The notes under the pieces were generated by a model, which made no database searches, was not told where the DNA came from, and saw only the letters and a program-made list of their open reading frames with translations. DNA of 64,000 bases from Gerris lacustris (Eukaryota > Arthropoda > Insecta > Hemiptera > Gerridae), in contig OX578285.1 of assembly GCA_951217055.1 (NCBI GenBank), positions 59,741,102 through 59,805,101 on the forward strand. Reading direction: 5' to 3'. Shown piece after piece: positions 43,504 to 55,279 of the stretch. The number at the start of each line of letters is the position of its first letter. The stretch's first letter is position 1. The position numbers were made by a program, and so were the translations under genes.

Positions 43504-43689
43504 TTAATAATACTCCTCCCTAGACTGTGGATGGTAAGATTGTGGACTGAAAGACTGAGGTATTGGTCGCCTGTGGTGAAGAGGAATGTTGACTTCTTCA
43601 GGGGAATGGAATACTTGGCTGCTGAGCTGAGGTTGTTGCCTCAGTAGAGGCTGCCTTGATGGGACTGGCCTTGCTGTAACTTGCTGGAC
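43504..43689 (-). CDS. CPAP1 terminal exon
   Basis: The acceptor is TTGTTACAG; it has 61 codons plus a TAA stop. It is rich in Gln, Pro, Arg and Ser (for example PSRQPLLRQQPQLSS) and ends REEYY. Confidence 0.85.
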   Translation of the reverse strand, partial: VQQVTARPVPSRQPLLRQQPQLSSQVFHSPEEVNIPLHHRRPIPQSFSPQSYHPQSREEYY

Positions 43690-44965
43690 CTGTAACAAAT
43701 ATTAAACTTTGTTTACTATAATAAATTGTATTCATGACAGAATGTTACCAGTATTTTATATAATAACTTAATATGCTACTTAAATTATACCTCTATCACT
43801 TAAGGACATAGCTTTATGTTTTGTATTTAATTATATATATTTAATTTTATTATTTATTTTTTAATTATATATATTTAATAATAATAATGAGTGGCTCGAC
43901 AGCCTGTGGAGAGCTTGGCGTGCCAGCCTGCCAAAGGGCTTTTCCAACTTTATATGTAATGGAGGATATGGGGTTAATGTGTATTTATATTCTAAAAAAA
44001 CATAAGGGACTAACAATCTATAGAAGTTCCACTTTAACATAAGTAATGTGAATTGCCAGTTTATTTGTATTTATTCTAAATAATTTTGACTACAAAATGA
44101 TTATTGTTGTATCTTAAGTAAACTGACCTGAATAGGGGCTTCTCTCTGGGGTGCTTCATTAATATCATCTTCAACATAGAAATTTTCTGGGTAGTACCTC
44201 TCTGAATATCTAAGAGTGACATTGGGCTTGCGACCAACTTCCTCTGAATTAATAGGCTTGTAGAGATAATCATTGATGAAATGATATTTAGTAGACTGCG
44301 TGCAAATGTTATCATTGCTTGGTGGCATACAGATCAAGTGAACCTGAAAAAATATATTAGGCTACCTATTAGTAATCCAACTAACTTTTTTAAAGTAACA
44401 GGTATTTAAACAAAATAAATAATTAATTGTCATAATTTATTAACACTATCATTTTTATCAGCTCATTTAGAAGGGATTTTATATTTTACATAAAATATTA
44501 TGTTTAAATGTCAAAGATTAGATTTTTATAGGTAAGCTTTTGTACTGTCAGATGACAAAGAACCAAAGCAGATGCTTTCATTTTTAACTTTTACATGTCG
44601 TGAGAACAAATTAATTAATTCAAAACAAAAATGTCATATGAAAAAAAGAAACTTTCATAATCTATACACTTTATATAATTCAAGGAGCACTTTTTTGTGC
44701 TTACTAAAGTTCAGCGATGTTTAATGTACCTGGCAAAATGCATAATTTACAGGCATTTCAGTAATTTAATTACCTGGTGGAAAACAAAGCCTTCTGGGCA
44801 AATCCATGAGTGCCTAGCATTGTCCTGGCAGTAATGGAAGACTTCACAGCCGAGTCCATCATCAGCGTAGTAGCCTGTTCTCTTACCACCACAGTTAAAT
44901 TTGGACTGAGGCAACAGGAGGGTAAGCCTATCAGGCTCTTCCTTCTCCTCTTCCAGTTCCTCTTC
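43504..44965 (-). CDS. CPAP1-type cuticular chitin-binding protein, last three exons
   Basis: CPAP1 proteins (cuticular proteins analogous to peritrophins, one chitin-binding domain) are secreted by epidermis or tracheal cells and bind chitin in cuticle. Exons in transcript order: 44965-44774, 44343-44128 and 43689-43504 (TAA stop). All introns are phase 0 with GT-AG ends. The domain has six Cys spaced C-x14-C-x5-C-x9-C-x12-C-x8-C, with GYYADDGLGCEVFHYC and HSWICPEGFVFHQ, a ChtBD2/CBM14 pattern. An acidic EEELEEEKEEPDR run precedes it and a Gln/Pro/Arg-rich tail follows. The signal peptide and N-terminus are upstream. The family is sure; I cannot name the exact member. Confidence 0.9.
43690..44127 (-). 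other. CPAP1 intron with repeat fragments
   Basis: At 43985-44040, TAAGGGACTAACAATCTATAG followed by AGTTCCACTTTAA matches one end of the foldback element at 52018-52217. GTAATGGAGGATATGGGGTTA at 43958 resembles text near 19793. Confidence 0.55.
44128..44343 (-). CDS. CPAP1 exon: last two Cys and conserved tail
   Basis: The acceptor is TTTTTTCAG and the donor GTCAGT; it is 72 codons. It encodes HLICMPPSNDNIC, then KYHFINDYLYKP and NVTLRYSERYYPEN. Confidence 0.92.
44774..44965 (-). CDS. CPAP1 exon: acidic run and first four Cys
   Basis: The acceptor is CTGTTCTAG and the donor GTAATT; it is 64 codons long, phase 0 at both ends. Key text: LLLPQSKFNCGGKRTGYYAD. Confidence 0.92.
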
Positions 44966-46956
44966 CTAGAACAGAAATAGAAATTTATTATTCAAACAGG
45001 TCTCTACATTAATAAAATATTATGTTAACATTGATTCAGTCAGTGAGATGAGAATATATATATAGGGCCTTTCTTTTTACGTAAATGAGAAAGTAAAAAC
45101 CACTTTTTTGGACTCAGGTGACCTTAAAACGTGTAAATCCATAAAAATCGAATTTTCGCGTCATCACAATACTTTTTCGTTAAATATTATACTGCATATG
45201 TATATATATGAAAGTAAAAGTATATGGATAAACCCCTAAAAGGTTGAGAACCATTGGGTTCAGCAGTGCACTAGTATCCAAAATTGGAAAATATAAAGAT
45301 TAAATAGCAAAAAACAAACCTTTTAACTAAATAAAAATAAAATAAAATAAAAAAATCGACAAAAGAAACCCTTTCTTCCCCCGTTCCAGAATGACTAGTT
45401 CCCATGGCCTGTGCTTTTTTCAATCTGCTCTGTAAATCATTGCAACGGCACAACATTGAATTTTCAAATAAATGTGTTATCATTTATCATATACAATTTA
45501 TCTTCTTAATTAAATATTTTAATCTAAAAATTGCTTTTCTAAAGAAAATAGTGCTGTTTATGATAAAAATAAAAAAAAGGTTAATCTTAGAATTAAATAG
45601 AGCAACGAAAATGACAAATAGAATATTAATTATGTTATGTAAGTTAAAATGAAAAGCTAAAAGAAAAAGAAATTGAGTATGACTGTCAGGGACTAGCAGG
45701 GCTGCCACCCATACTTCAACCCTCTTAATATTTCATTTAAAATAACAATACAATGAAACTTTTTCAATATAGCTACATTTATTGCATTTTAAAAAAACAA
45801 CCTTAAATATAATACATTAAAATAAAAAAAGAACAAATTACTTTTATTTATTAAGAAATATTATAATAAATATATTAAGAGAAAATAACCTAAATAATTA
45901 ATGCAACCCTGCGCTTAGACATTTGAATTACTTATTTTTATTGCAATTTTTGAAGACGATCTGTTTACAATATTCTAAAGTTTGTTTCAACGATAAATCC
46001 TTATTTAATTTACTTTTATTCAATACAGTTTAATAAGTATTAAAAAGGAAAAATAATACATGATGCAGCAATGTAATGACGTATAATATGTTCGAGTCAT
46101 CTCACAATCTGAGAATAATTGTAAGTGAATTTGTATTACACTATAAACACGGCATTTCGATACCAAATTACGGCTAATCCAAACACAATTTATTGTTTGT
46201 TTAAATTATGTTTGATAGGAAAATAGGCATATCTATATTATACTAACATTAATTATCAAGTATTTATATTAATTACATTAATAACAAAAAGGATTCGATC
46301 AAATTATTTAAGGTTATCAAAGTAACTCGATGTTAAATGAATACAATTGACTTTTTTACTTTTTCTGTGGAATTAAAATTTCTAATACAATTTAATTGGG
46401 CTAAAAGTTGCTCATATAGATAGAATGTAGATCGAATATAGTTATAGATGTGTACCTAATATAGATAATGTATATTAAGGATGCAAGATATTTTTATACA
46501 CGTGATATACAAGTAATATAAATAGGTAATTTAAAAATCTGAACATTTATAATTTAATATGTTCGAGGGTGTAATGTTTAACTAGTCCTCATAGATAAAA
46601 AAAATATGTGTGAGACTCACGCTTTATAGAAATGAAACTTAAGATCTAGAAACAGAATAAACATATGAAATATGTGTTTGAAATAACACAATAACCCTTA
46701 TTTAAGATTTAAGTAATGCGTATTATATAAATCATTTATTCAATACGCAATATACATATTTATAAACAAGAGATTACAATGCGCCGGCACAGTCAGATAA
46801 CTTCTCATAGATACATAATTTCAATTAATAAAATATGTATTTTCATAAAATGTTAGCGAATAATGAAGAAAAACAACATTAATATATATATATATATTGT
46901 CATATTGTTATAATAATACCCTTATATACCAATTCTGTGAACTGAATAAATCTATT
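44966..46956. other. AT-rich DNA, likely CPAP1 intron
   Basis: A family F fragment lies at 45088-45180 (CACTTTTTTGGACTCAGG, CGTGTAAATCCATAAAAATC). Otherwise nothing is recognised. Confidence 0.5.
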
Positions 46957-47030
46957 ACTCCCTTGGTATAGGGGTTAGCACGAGAACCTCTTAATTCAAG
47001 AGTAGGGGGTTCGAGACTCGTTCAGAGGAA
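46957..47030 (+). other. tRNA-like sequence, probable SINE head or tRNA pseudogene
   Basis: TATAGGGGTTAGCACG resembles an A box and GGGGGTTCGAGACTC about 32 bases later resembles a B box. The middle CTCTT/AAGAG can pair, but the loop lacks a proper U33 and the acceptor ends do not pair, so it is not a functional tRNA. Confidence 0.45.
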
Positions 47031-47265
47031 AGATCTTTTACTGGTAAATCAACTGCCGGCCTAAGTCGGCAGTCGATTAAAATATCTATCACCAGCGAGT
47101 CTTAAAACAAAAACTTGCAATTTCGATAATTTCACATAGAAAATGTTTCACTTGGACGAGTCTTGAAACGCTAACTTTGTTTCCCGATGTCAATTTCATC
47201 CAAGCCAATTTACTCTACCGTGGCTAAAGAAGTTTCACTTCAATAATAACGTTCAGTGTTAATTA

Positions 47266-47600
47266 CAGTCGGACCCAGTGGCGTAACCACGGGCCGCATT
47301 GCAGGAGGGCCCCCAAATCAACGACGTGACGACGGGGGCCCCCAATTCTAAACGCAAGAGTTTTTTTTTTGCTCATCAGTTTTGTTTGGCGAGGGGCCCC
47401 CAAAAAGTTCTTACGGGGGGCCTTAATGCCCTAGCTACGCCACTGGTCTGACCTCCATATAACGAACTTCTATACAATGAAATCTCTATATAACAAATTT
47501 TTTGTATGTCCCTCAAATTCTCTATATAAAAGTGTTTCTATAGAACGAAAACAATTTTTCTACAACGAATAAAATTCATATAAATATGGATAAAGATCCG
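47266..47600 (+). mobile_element. pogo/Tigger-like terminal region, interrupted
   Basis: Without the nested hAT element the text reads TA, CAGTCGGACC, then TCCATATAACGAACTTC, followed by repeated TCTATATAAC-type blocks. This matches the style of pogo-type termini. The far end was not found. Confidence 0.5.
47276..47445. mobile_element. hAT-like MITE (170 bp) nested in a pogo-like end
   Basis: It starts CAGTGGCGTAACCACGGG and ends CCTAGCTACGCCACTG. The 8-bp flanks are GTCGGACC (47268-47275) and GTCTGACC (47446-47453), 7 of 8 identical. Internal GGGGGCCCCC-type blocks. Non-coding. It shares termini with 12189-12303. Confidence 0.85.
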
Positions 47601-49360
47601 ACCAACTCTGTGAATTAATATTGGCGGTTTCTTTGCATTCCTTTGTTTTCTAAGAACTATTTTTAGGAGTTTCTTGCACTAGCACTCATGGGCACCCATG
47701 CCTATGGGCCCCCTAGATCTCAAGAATAGAGGAAAAATACATATTTCCGTTGTCAAGTCAGGTTTTAGCTTATTCTACCTGCGTTAGATTAAGTGGAATT
47801 TTAATCATCTTTCCACAGTATAGAGAAATTTCTTACTCTCAGTTTACAATTCGTTTTGGACGTTTATAAAAATCTTGACTTTCTACAGCGTAATTTTCTC
47901 GCCGTACAAATGGAAAAAAGAAATCAAGGCGTAGATAATGGAATGAAGAACAAAGAAGTATCCCGTAAATATGAAATCGTTCCGAGTTTAGTATCACAAT
48001 ATTGAAAAACCGGGATTCAATACTTTAACTATACGAAACAAGTTATTTTTAAAAAAGATCTGGAGATTCTAAGAATGAAGTCGTAGATGAAGCAGTTCTG
48101 TAATGGATGAAAATGCTGCGGGATAAAAATCTTCCACTTTTAGGACCACTAATAGTTAATCTCAAAAAATTACCCCCTTTAAAAAATTAAAGATGGACGC
48201 ACTTTAAAGTTTTTTGGAGGCTTGTTGTGGCTAAACCAGCGGAAACTGATAAAAGATCTACAACTTTGGTCCGATGACTTTTTTTTTACCTCCATCGGTT
48301 CTACCTTAAATAGTGCAAAAATTGATTTTTGTTAAACAAATTTTTGACTTTGAGCTATTATGGCAAACGCAATTGTTAACCGATTTAATTTCTGATTGGG
48401 GTGCTTAAACCTCACACTAATGCTCTTGAAGTCGAGTATTTATTAATATTTTCTAGAACTAGAGTTATCAAATATTTACTGGTGCAACTGCCATATTGAA
48501 GAGAAGAGACTGGTTAAATTAATGCACCATCGTTGTTGATGATTGTTCAATAACTTCCCAGTCTAATTGGTTTTAACTACGTTTTCTTATTTAGTGAACC
48601 TTTTTTTAGCATTATTATTTATTACTTAGTTTCTATTGGCTATTTTTTAAATATACATATAATATTCTTCAAACAACGATTTGGAGAGTATTATATTATT
48701 AGTAATGGAATGAATGTGAATGATGTATAATATAGTCCTGATTTTATTCCTTGAAGGCTTTGGAAAAAAAAACTATTTAGGTATTTCATTTAATTGCTAT
48801 AATAATAGGAAACATAGCCACTAATACCTAGCATGAGCCCCGCGCGGAGCGCGGGAAGGCTAGTTATAATTCAAAATGAAGAGCTACTGAATCAATATCT
48901 CAGGGATTATTAGTTAGATTGGTTGTCGACAGATGCCAGCCGGTTTGCGTTGGATTTCTACAAGTCTACTATCTCATTCATGTCCTCTGTACTCTGTATC
49001 CCTATACTCAAGCTATACCCTCTGCTGATCAAACTCTGGCGTCTACCTCCTGCAGATTCCTGATACCCTGTCTCCTCTACTACTCATTCGTAATGCGGAG
49101 AGCCTAGAAGAAATGTCTTTTCCGGGAATCAGGATGCGTTTAGTCAAAGATTTTACATTTTTAAAAAGCAGAGAAAGTGATTGAATTATATCAAACAAAA
49201 TTTGTATTATTTATAAATCTCGTATCATAAAATAAGAAACGCCCTTAGCCCTTATGGAGTCGTATTTATAGAATATTCTCTCCATTAAATATAATGTTAA
49301 AATACCAGATTTAAAGGGAGAATTTAACGGGTGTGTATTGTTGGCTTAATGCTGTATTCA

Positions 49361-49392
<32 letters not shown>

Positions 49393-50365
49393 GATTTAAT
49401 GCAATATAATTATTTCATATTGAAATATATTATGCTAAATTAATTATTAATCACTATAAAAATAAATAAATTTAAATGCAGAAATGGAGTAATAGAAATA
49501 AATGTCGATTATTTGAAACAAATTCTTGGACCAAGTCAACTGGGTCCGTTTCACAAAAAAATGAGATGTTGATTCTATACCAATAATTACTTAATTAAAT
49601 CGGCTCTTTAGTAGTTATCCTATTTTAAAAAGTCAAGAAATTATATATGTTGTTTAAGGGGCTCAATTTTTTGGTAAAGTCTCATATGTTTCTGCCAGTC
49701 TCAAAGTTTCAGCCACCTCCAATCTGTTCTTTTTAATTCTGAAGGGGGAAAACAATTTTCTTAGCTAACTACATATTTTTAAAAAATATATATTTAAGAA
49801 TAATCTACTCAAGTTGTAAATATAAAACAATAATATATAAATTACAGGCTCATATAGATATTATTTTATTATATTATATATTAATTATGTGCTTATTTGA
49901 AAACATCTAAATGAATTGATTCTTGTACTATTTAAGAAATTATTAGTCCCATATTGACAAAGAGGGTTTGATATTGCAATAACAATTAAATAAATAAATT
50001 TAAAAAAAAATTAATTAAAAATTAAGAATTACTTAATGACTTAATTACTTGATGAGAATTCGCGAGTTAAGTCTATCTAAGTAAATTCGATTACATTGGA
50101 TGAAATATTTACTAATAATAAAGTCAAATCGATAAGAATTTAGTTACGTTTTCTTCGTGTTTTTTATCTGTGTTTTAAATCTAAATAATTATTTATTTTT
50201 ATATAGACGAAATTATAACTTTATCAATTTTGTCGATGTATCAATTCACCGAGAAACTTTGTCTTATCTCTTTAGTCTTTAGGAATGAATTAGGGAATAC
50301 ATATTACTGTTATTAATTTTTTTTCAAGAGTTGAGTTCTTTAAACCTACAGAGTAAAGAACGACA
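47601..50365. other. Intergenic or intronic repeat-derived DNA
   Basis: A CCCGCGC/GCGCGGG hairpin followed by CTAG lies at 48839-48863. A poly-T run lies at 49357-49387. The rest shows no gene; open frames are short and not gene-like. Confidence 0.45.
48839..48863 (+). other. Helitron-like 3' end (hairpin then CTAG)
   Basis: A 7-bp GC stem (CCCGCGC, GCGCGGG) is followed after four bases by CTAG and then T, the form of Helitron 3' ends. A similar but decayed stem lies at 19599-19618 after the same ATTCCTAGCATGA-type lead. The stem is short and no 5' end was identified. Confidence 0.35.
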
Positions 50366-50626
50366 CATTTGGCACGAGTTTTAAGCTTATGTTGACAGCG
50401 TGGGAAAGTCAAAAATATTTTATTTTTGTTTCTTATTGAAAGATGATTACTTCAGTTTATGCCAAATGAGTTTTAGTGCGTTGACAGCGCGGGAAAGTCA
50501 ACAAATGGGGTGGGGAGCCAATAAGTCAATGAGAGCTCAGGTTCTCATTGACTCCTTACTGTCCTCACCCCATTTTTTGACTTTCCGCGCTGTCAACGCA
50601 CTAAAACTCATTTGGCACAAACTATA
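50366..50626. mobile_element. Foldback element, nested palindrome
   Basis: Outer arms 50454-50514 and 50562-50626 are near-complete inverse copies (GCCAAATGAGTTTTAGTGCG, TTGACAGCGCGGGAAAGTCA). An inner hairpin at 50524-50553 is AGTCAATGAGA mirrored by TCTCATTGACT. A degraded extra arm lies at 50366-50412. Confidence 0.8.
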
Positions 50627-50832
50627 ATCCAGATGACACATTCAATTATTTTTCTTTCTCCTTAAGTACTTTTTAGAGTTTCGTAGATACTTCTCGAAAC
50701 CCTTATGCCGAGGGTGATGTGTCTGTCTGTCCGTCGCTCTTTGGTTCATAGCGCTCGAACCGTTTAAGCTAAAGAGCTGAAATTTTAAACACTGGCGCAA
50801 CTTTATTATCCAACCATAGGAAAAACATAGAG

Positions 50833-51032
50833 NNNNNNNNNNNNNNNNNNNNNNNNNNNNNNNNNNNNNNNNNNNNNNNNNNNNNNNNNNNNNNNNNNNN
50901 NNNNNNNNNNNNNNNNNNNNNNNNNNNNNNNNNNNNNNNNNNNNNNNNNNNNNNNNNNNNNNNNNNNNNNNNNNNNNNNNNNNNNNNNNNNNNNNNNNNN
51001 NNNNNNNNNNNNNNNNNNNNNNNNNNNNNNNN
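50833..51032. other. Assembly gap, exactly 200 N
   Basis: The same size as the first gap. The open frame crossing it is not a gene. Confidence 0.99.
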
Positions 51033-52017
51033 ATCAGATAGCGTACTGTACGTGTACGTACGTCACAAATGCGCATTTTCCACAAAATTTCTGGAACTTT
51101 AATTAGTTTTTTTGTAAAATAATTGCAGTAAAACCTCTGATTATATATTTATGATAATATTTAATATGTAGCAGCCGTACTTTTTCAAATAAAAGCTTCT
51201 AATAAGTTCAGAAAGAAACAAAATATTTTTCTAAAATGTTCCAAAAAGTTTGTCGTATTTCTACCTTCTAAATTTGCCTATCCCCCTGAACCTATTCAGA
51301 AAATAGCAAATAATTCTCAGAAAGTGATATCGTTCAGTTACCGCTTGAACTCCGTCAAGTTTGGCTATTTGCATAACATGTACATATTTAATTTACACCT
51401 ATTACAAGTAATTAAATATTTACAAAAAAGTATCTATAGACACATTTCATCATACTCAGCAACAAGAATCAAGGGAACTGCTATGGCTCACTTGATAATT
51501 CGAATTAGATCGACACTGAGTACTAAGTATGTTGATATAAAGTTATATTTCTTGTAATTTGCTGCAGGGCTTGTAATTTTCGAAATTTGTCAGGTGGGCG
51601 CCATTTTTGTGTCCTCAAAGTCTTCTTTGATCAAAAAAACGTTGAGGCCCGTCGAATTCAACTTGGATATCCGAGTTGACTTTGATACCCTGTTTATACG
51701 ATCCAAGTAGAGTCAAAAATCGTCTGATACCTGTATATATCTTGTAATAGACAATAAACATTAATTTTCCTCTTCACGTTTCATTTACTGCGTATAACGA
51801 ACCAAGAACGAAGATCCAAATACCTGTACTATATCTTGTGATAAACAACAAACATTAATTTTCCTTATTCGAGTTTCATTTAATGTGTATAAATACCACA
51901 AAATCTATAACAACTAAAAACTCGCCTGAAACTTAGGTCAAAACACCGATATCATCTGGTCCGAACCCCAGAATGGTGAGACTTGTTGCACACATGATGA
52001 TCACATCGAGTAGATGA
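51033..52017. repeat. Repeat-derived DNA with a two-copy tandem block
   Basis: AACATTAATTTTCCTCTTCACG at 51757 recurs as AACATTAATTTTCCTTATTCG at 51852, within a unit of about 95-100 bp that includes ATATCTTGTxATAxACAA. No gene is seen. Confidence 0.55.
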
Positions 52018-52217
52018 GTAAAGTGGCACTTCTTTAGACTGTTACTCCCCCTATAAAAACACAAGTCTTACGAGTACATTCCTTTGTCCCGAAGTACATT
52101 GGACTAAACATCACGTTGTTTTAAGAGTTATTTAGACAAAGGAATGCATAAATAATTATATCCATTTATATTCTAAAAACATATAGGGGAGTAACAATCT
52201 AAATAAGTACTAGTAAA
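52018..52217. mobile_element. Foldback MITE (about 200 bp)
   Basis: The left arm TTAGACTGTTACTCCCCCTATA mirrors the right arm TATAGGGGAGTAACAATCTAA. An inner pair is ATTCCTTTGTC and GACAAAGGAAT. A single end of the same family lies at 43985-44040. Confidence 0.75.
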
Positions 52218-53044
52218 GTAACCGATCCCTAGGCTATACTAACCTAATGTTGTTGCTGATCAGGACGCAAAAGACACGGTAGAAAAAGCAACTAAATTAT
52301 GAGTAATATATGTATGTATAAAAGACGGTATTTTCTTAGGACTAAAGAAAGTCACTACTTTTAAGTTAACTTTCACGGGTTAACTTCAACAGGTTTTGAT
52401 GAGTAATTTAAAAAAAAAATGAATTTTAACTGTAAATATTAGATAAAACTAAAAACGAAATCGATGAATATTTTAATAAAATGACGATATTACTCTAAGA
52501 TTATTAAGGTTGCATCTTATAAAGTTCTGAAAATTAGAAAAAACAATTAATTTTTAGTAATACTAGGCATCGCGTGGCTCTATCATTGAACGAGCGTAAA
52601 GTAATAAATATGTATTGAATATTAAAAAAATAGATAATCATGAATCATGATGAGTTGATAGATAATGGGTATAGTAGTAGTACAGCGGCTAGTAGTAGGG
52701 GAACCACCCTGCATTCTTACTATTCCTCTAACCACACATCTCCTTTTCAATTATTATAAAATGTATCTCTTTGCTACAACACAACTACTGCATGTATCAA
52801 ATTGAAATTTTGCATACCTGTTTCAATTGTGTATTAGATGGTGGATATGAAGTTTTATTAAAATCGTTACGTTAGAACGTAAGATATCGGTAAAAAGGTT
52901 GTTTTCTCTATTATAAACGTTTAGGTCCGCTTTAATAGTTTTAGCGATCTTTATTAATTCATAGCGGTGTCGCTGTTGGTTTTACTAAAAAATGTTATTT
53001 GAAAATAATGTTCGTCTCATCGAATAGGTGATGATAGAATTTTT
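52218..53044. other. AT-rich DNA
   Basis: No gene or clear repeat boundary. ATACTAGGCATCGCGTGGC at 52560 looks like a transposon terminus. Confidence 0.4.
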
Positions 53045-53305
53045 TCCCGTCCTGAAATTCCAATTTTAAATTTGAAGCTCACGTTTACACGAGCATTGCG
53101 AGCGAACTCTTGGACGGATCACGCTGTCCAACGAACTTAGCCTGAGTATTAGTAAAAGAAAGATGTATACCAAATTTCAACTAAATCGGTCAACTTTTAC
53201 TCAAGTTATCGTCGGACACGTAAACGTTACACACAGACAGACAGACAGACAGACAAGATGCATATTTCGTTGAATGTAAGAAGCTCGCTTACGCTCGCTT
53301 CAATT
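53045..53305 (+). mobile_element. Dispersed repeat family G, copy 1
   Basis: CAACGAACTTAGCCTGAGTATT, CAAATTTCAACTAAATCGGT, TTTTACTCAAGTTATCGTC and a GACAGACAGACAGAC run appear here. The inverse of the first three is found at 61320-61460. Non-coding. Confidence 0.6.
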
Positions 53306-54267
53306 AATGGTACTTTAAAGAACTGTTAATATTTAAAAAAATTAGTCTTAACTCATTTCCGACGAGTAGTTAATTAAGTAGAAACCTTCCTGATAAAAAA
53401 AAAAAAAGTCAATCGAGTTTTTAAATTATAGCCTACGACGGGCCAGAGTCCCAGAGTCGTTCGACGTGAAAATGCCCGACGTGAGGACGCGATCAGTGAA
53501 AGCGCGACCGTTTACCACAAGGAAAGGTATCCTGCTTCCCGTATACCACCGAAGTTTACAACTTGGTGTTACAACGAATACTCAGAATTAGTCGAGTCCA
53601 AAAAAGACAACATCTTACCTAAGTGAAAGTCCTTAGTCCTCTTACCTTAATGGATCGATATTTTATCACTGCGGCATTGAATGGTATACGACAGTTATCC
53701 AATAAAAGCCACCACGGAATTATATCACTTTTATCTTTTCACTTTATATTATATAGAAAGTAAAAGTACAAGGCCTCTATTATATATTTTTACGAACTAT
53801 TCCCATCTCTGATTCTTAATGCAGTTTATATTTTATTTACGGTTCAACAAAAGGCGGATTGAAGGTGTTTCTTTTTTTTATATTATTTGAACTCCTAAAC
53901 AACTTATGCTTTTAGAAGATCCGGAAGGCTTTAACGTAAACCATATTTTATCTTTTTTTTATGTCCCATTCGTCAGGTTTGGTCATTTCTCGATGTTACT
54001 GTTGACCCTTTTTATTTCAGTAGTGTGGCTTATCGAGTAGGATTAGTTTCACCTCTTAAAATTGAATCTTCAATTTTTGTAATCTGAATATTATTGATTT
54101 TTTTTTATAAACTACATCTATGACTATTGTTAACTTCAAAAAACTTTGTAGACTTTTTGGAACTTAACTTATTTTTTATAGGTATATAATGAGAACATTT
54201 ATGCTCCCTTTTATCGTCTTTTTTTATTTACAACTTTGCATTATTAACTGATCTGGTCAGTTCTACT
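53306..54267. other. Mostly AT-rich DNA with one GC-richer unique segment
   Basis: About 53428-53640 is GC-richer than its surroundings and shows no repeat match in the window. Minus-strand GTAAG donors lie at its left flank. It may be an undetected 5' exon, but no reading frame supports that. Confidence 0.35.
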
Positions 54268-54519
54268 ATGAATAGCATGGGTCCTACAATGAATAGCATG
54301 GGTCCTACAATGAATAGCATGGGTCCTACAATGAATAGCATGGGTCCTACAATGAATAGCATGGGTCCTACAATGAATAGCATGGGTCCTACAATGAATA
54401 GCATGGGTCCTACAATGAATAGCATGGGTCCTACAATGAATAGCATGGGTCCTACAATGAATAGCATGGGTCCTACAATGAATAGCATGGGTCCTACAAT
54501 GAATAGCGTGGGTTCTTCG
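54268..54519. repeat. Minisatellite, 21-bp unit, 12 copies
   Basis: Eleven nearly perfect 21-bp units plus one degenerate unit. The plus frame reads MNSMGPT per unit and two minus frames are also open (GPMLFIV and HAIHCRT). These open frames are products of a 3n unit without stops and not genes. Confidence 0.95.
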
Positions 54520-55076
54520 ATGAAAAAACAATTTGAGACCTGTTTTGGGACGCTTCCTTCAGCAAGTAAAATCATTTAATTGGCATATTTTTTAAAAATG
54601 TTCATAAATAATACTTCTCGTTACTCAAATCATCGTTTCTGTTCTTGTTTTTTATTTTTTTTAAAATATTAATAATGCTATTTATTGATAACTTAACTGC
54701 GGAATTTAAAACATTCCTTTGATAAGGAGAGGATATCATTACTCCATTACTGAAGCTGACGATAAGCTATGGAATACCGAAGAATTCTCAGAAAAGTATT
54801 ACGCTGAGAGGAAGGAAGTTTGAAAATCAAGGTCGCCTTAAGTATATGATTTATAATTAAGCAAATGAAACAGCGATAAATAGTATACTATTACTCACTG
54901 ATAAGGTTCATTCATTTTAAAAACCAGAAGTGAGATTTTATGAATGATACTATGTATACCATTGATAAAATAACGCCATTCATAATTTTTTTCATCATAG
55001 ATTTTTGATCTAATAGAATTTTGTCTTTTTTATTTACAAAATCAATAAATATTCTTGAGTTCGACGCAGGGTATAA
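54520..55076. other. AT-rich DNA
   Basis: Nothing is recognised. Confidence 0.5.
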
Positions 55077-55084
55077 TTTTTATA

Positions 55085-55235
55085 CAGTGGCGGATTAAAG
55101 GGGGGGGGGGGGGGGCGGGGGTGGCGACCGCCCCCCCTTGATTATACTTTTTTCCAACGACTACCAAATTTCATATCAGAAATGCATAAAAGCGCTGTTT
55201 TGAGAGGTAATATTTTCAAAATTTTCCGAGGGAGG

Positions 55236-55279
<44 letters not shown>

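Noticed and set aside
50642..51085. Open frame across the second N gap
   Set aside because: It depends on 200 N, and the flanking parts are repeat-like.
54228..54579. Repetitive protein genes MNSMGPT or GPMLFIV
   Set aside because: Minisatellite by-products open in several frames.
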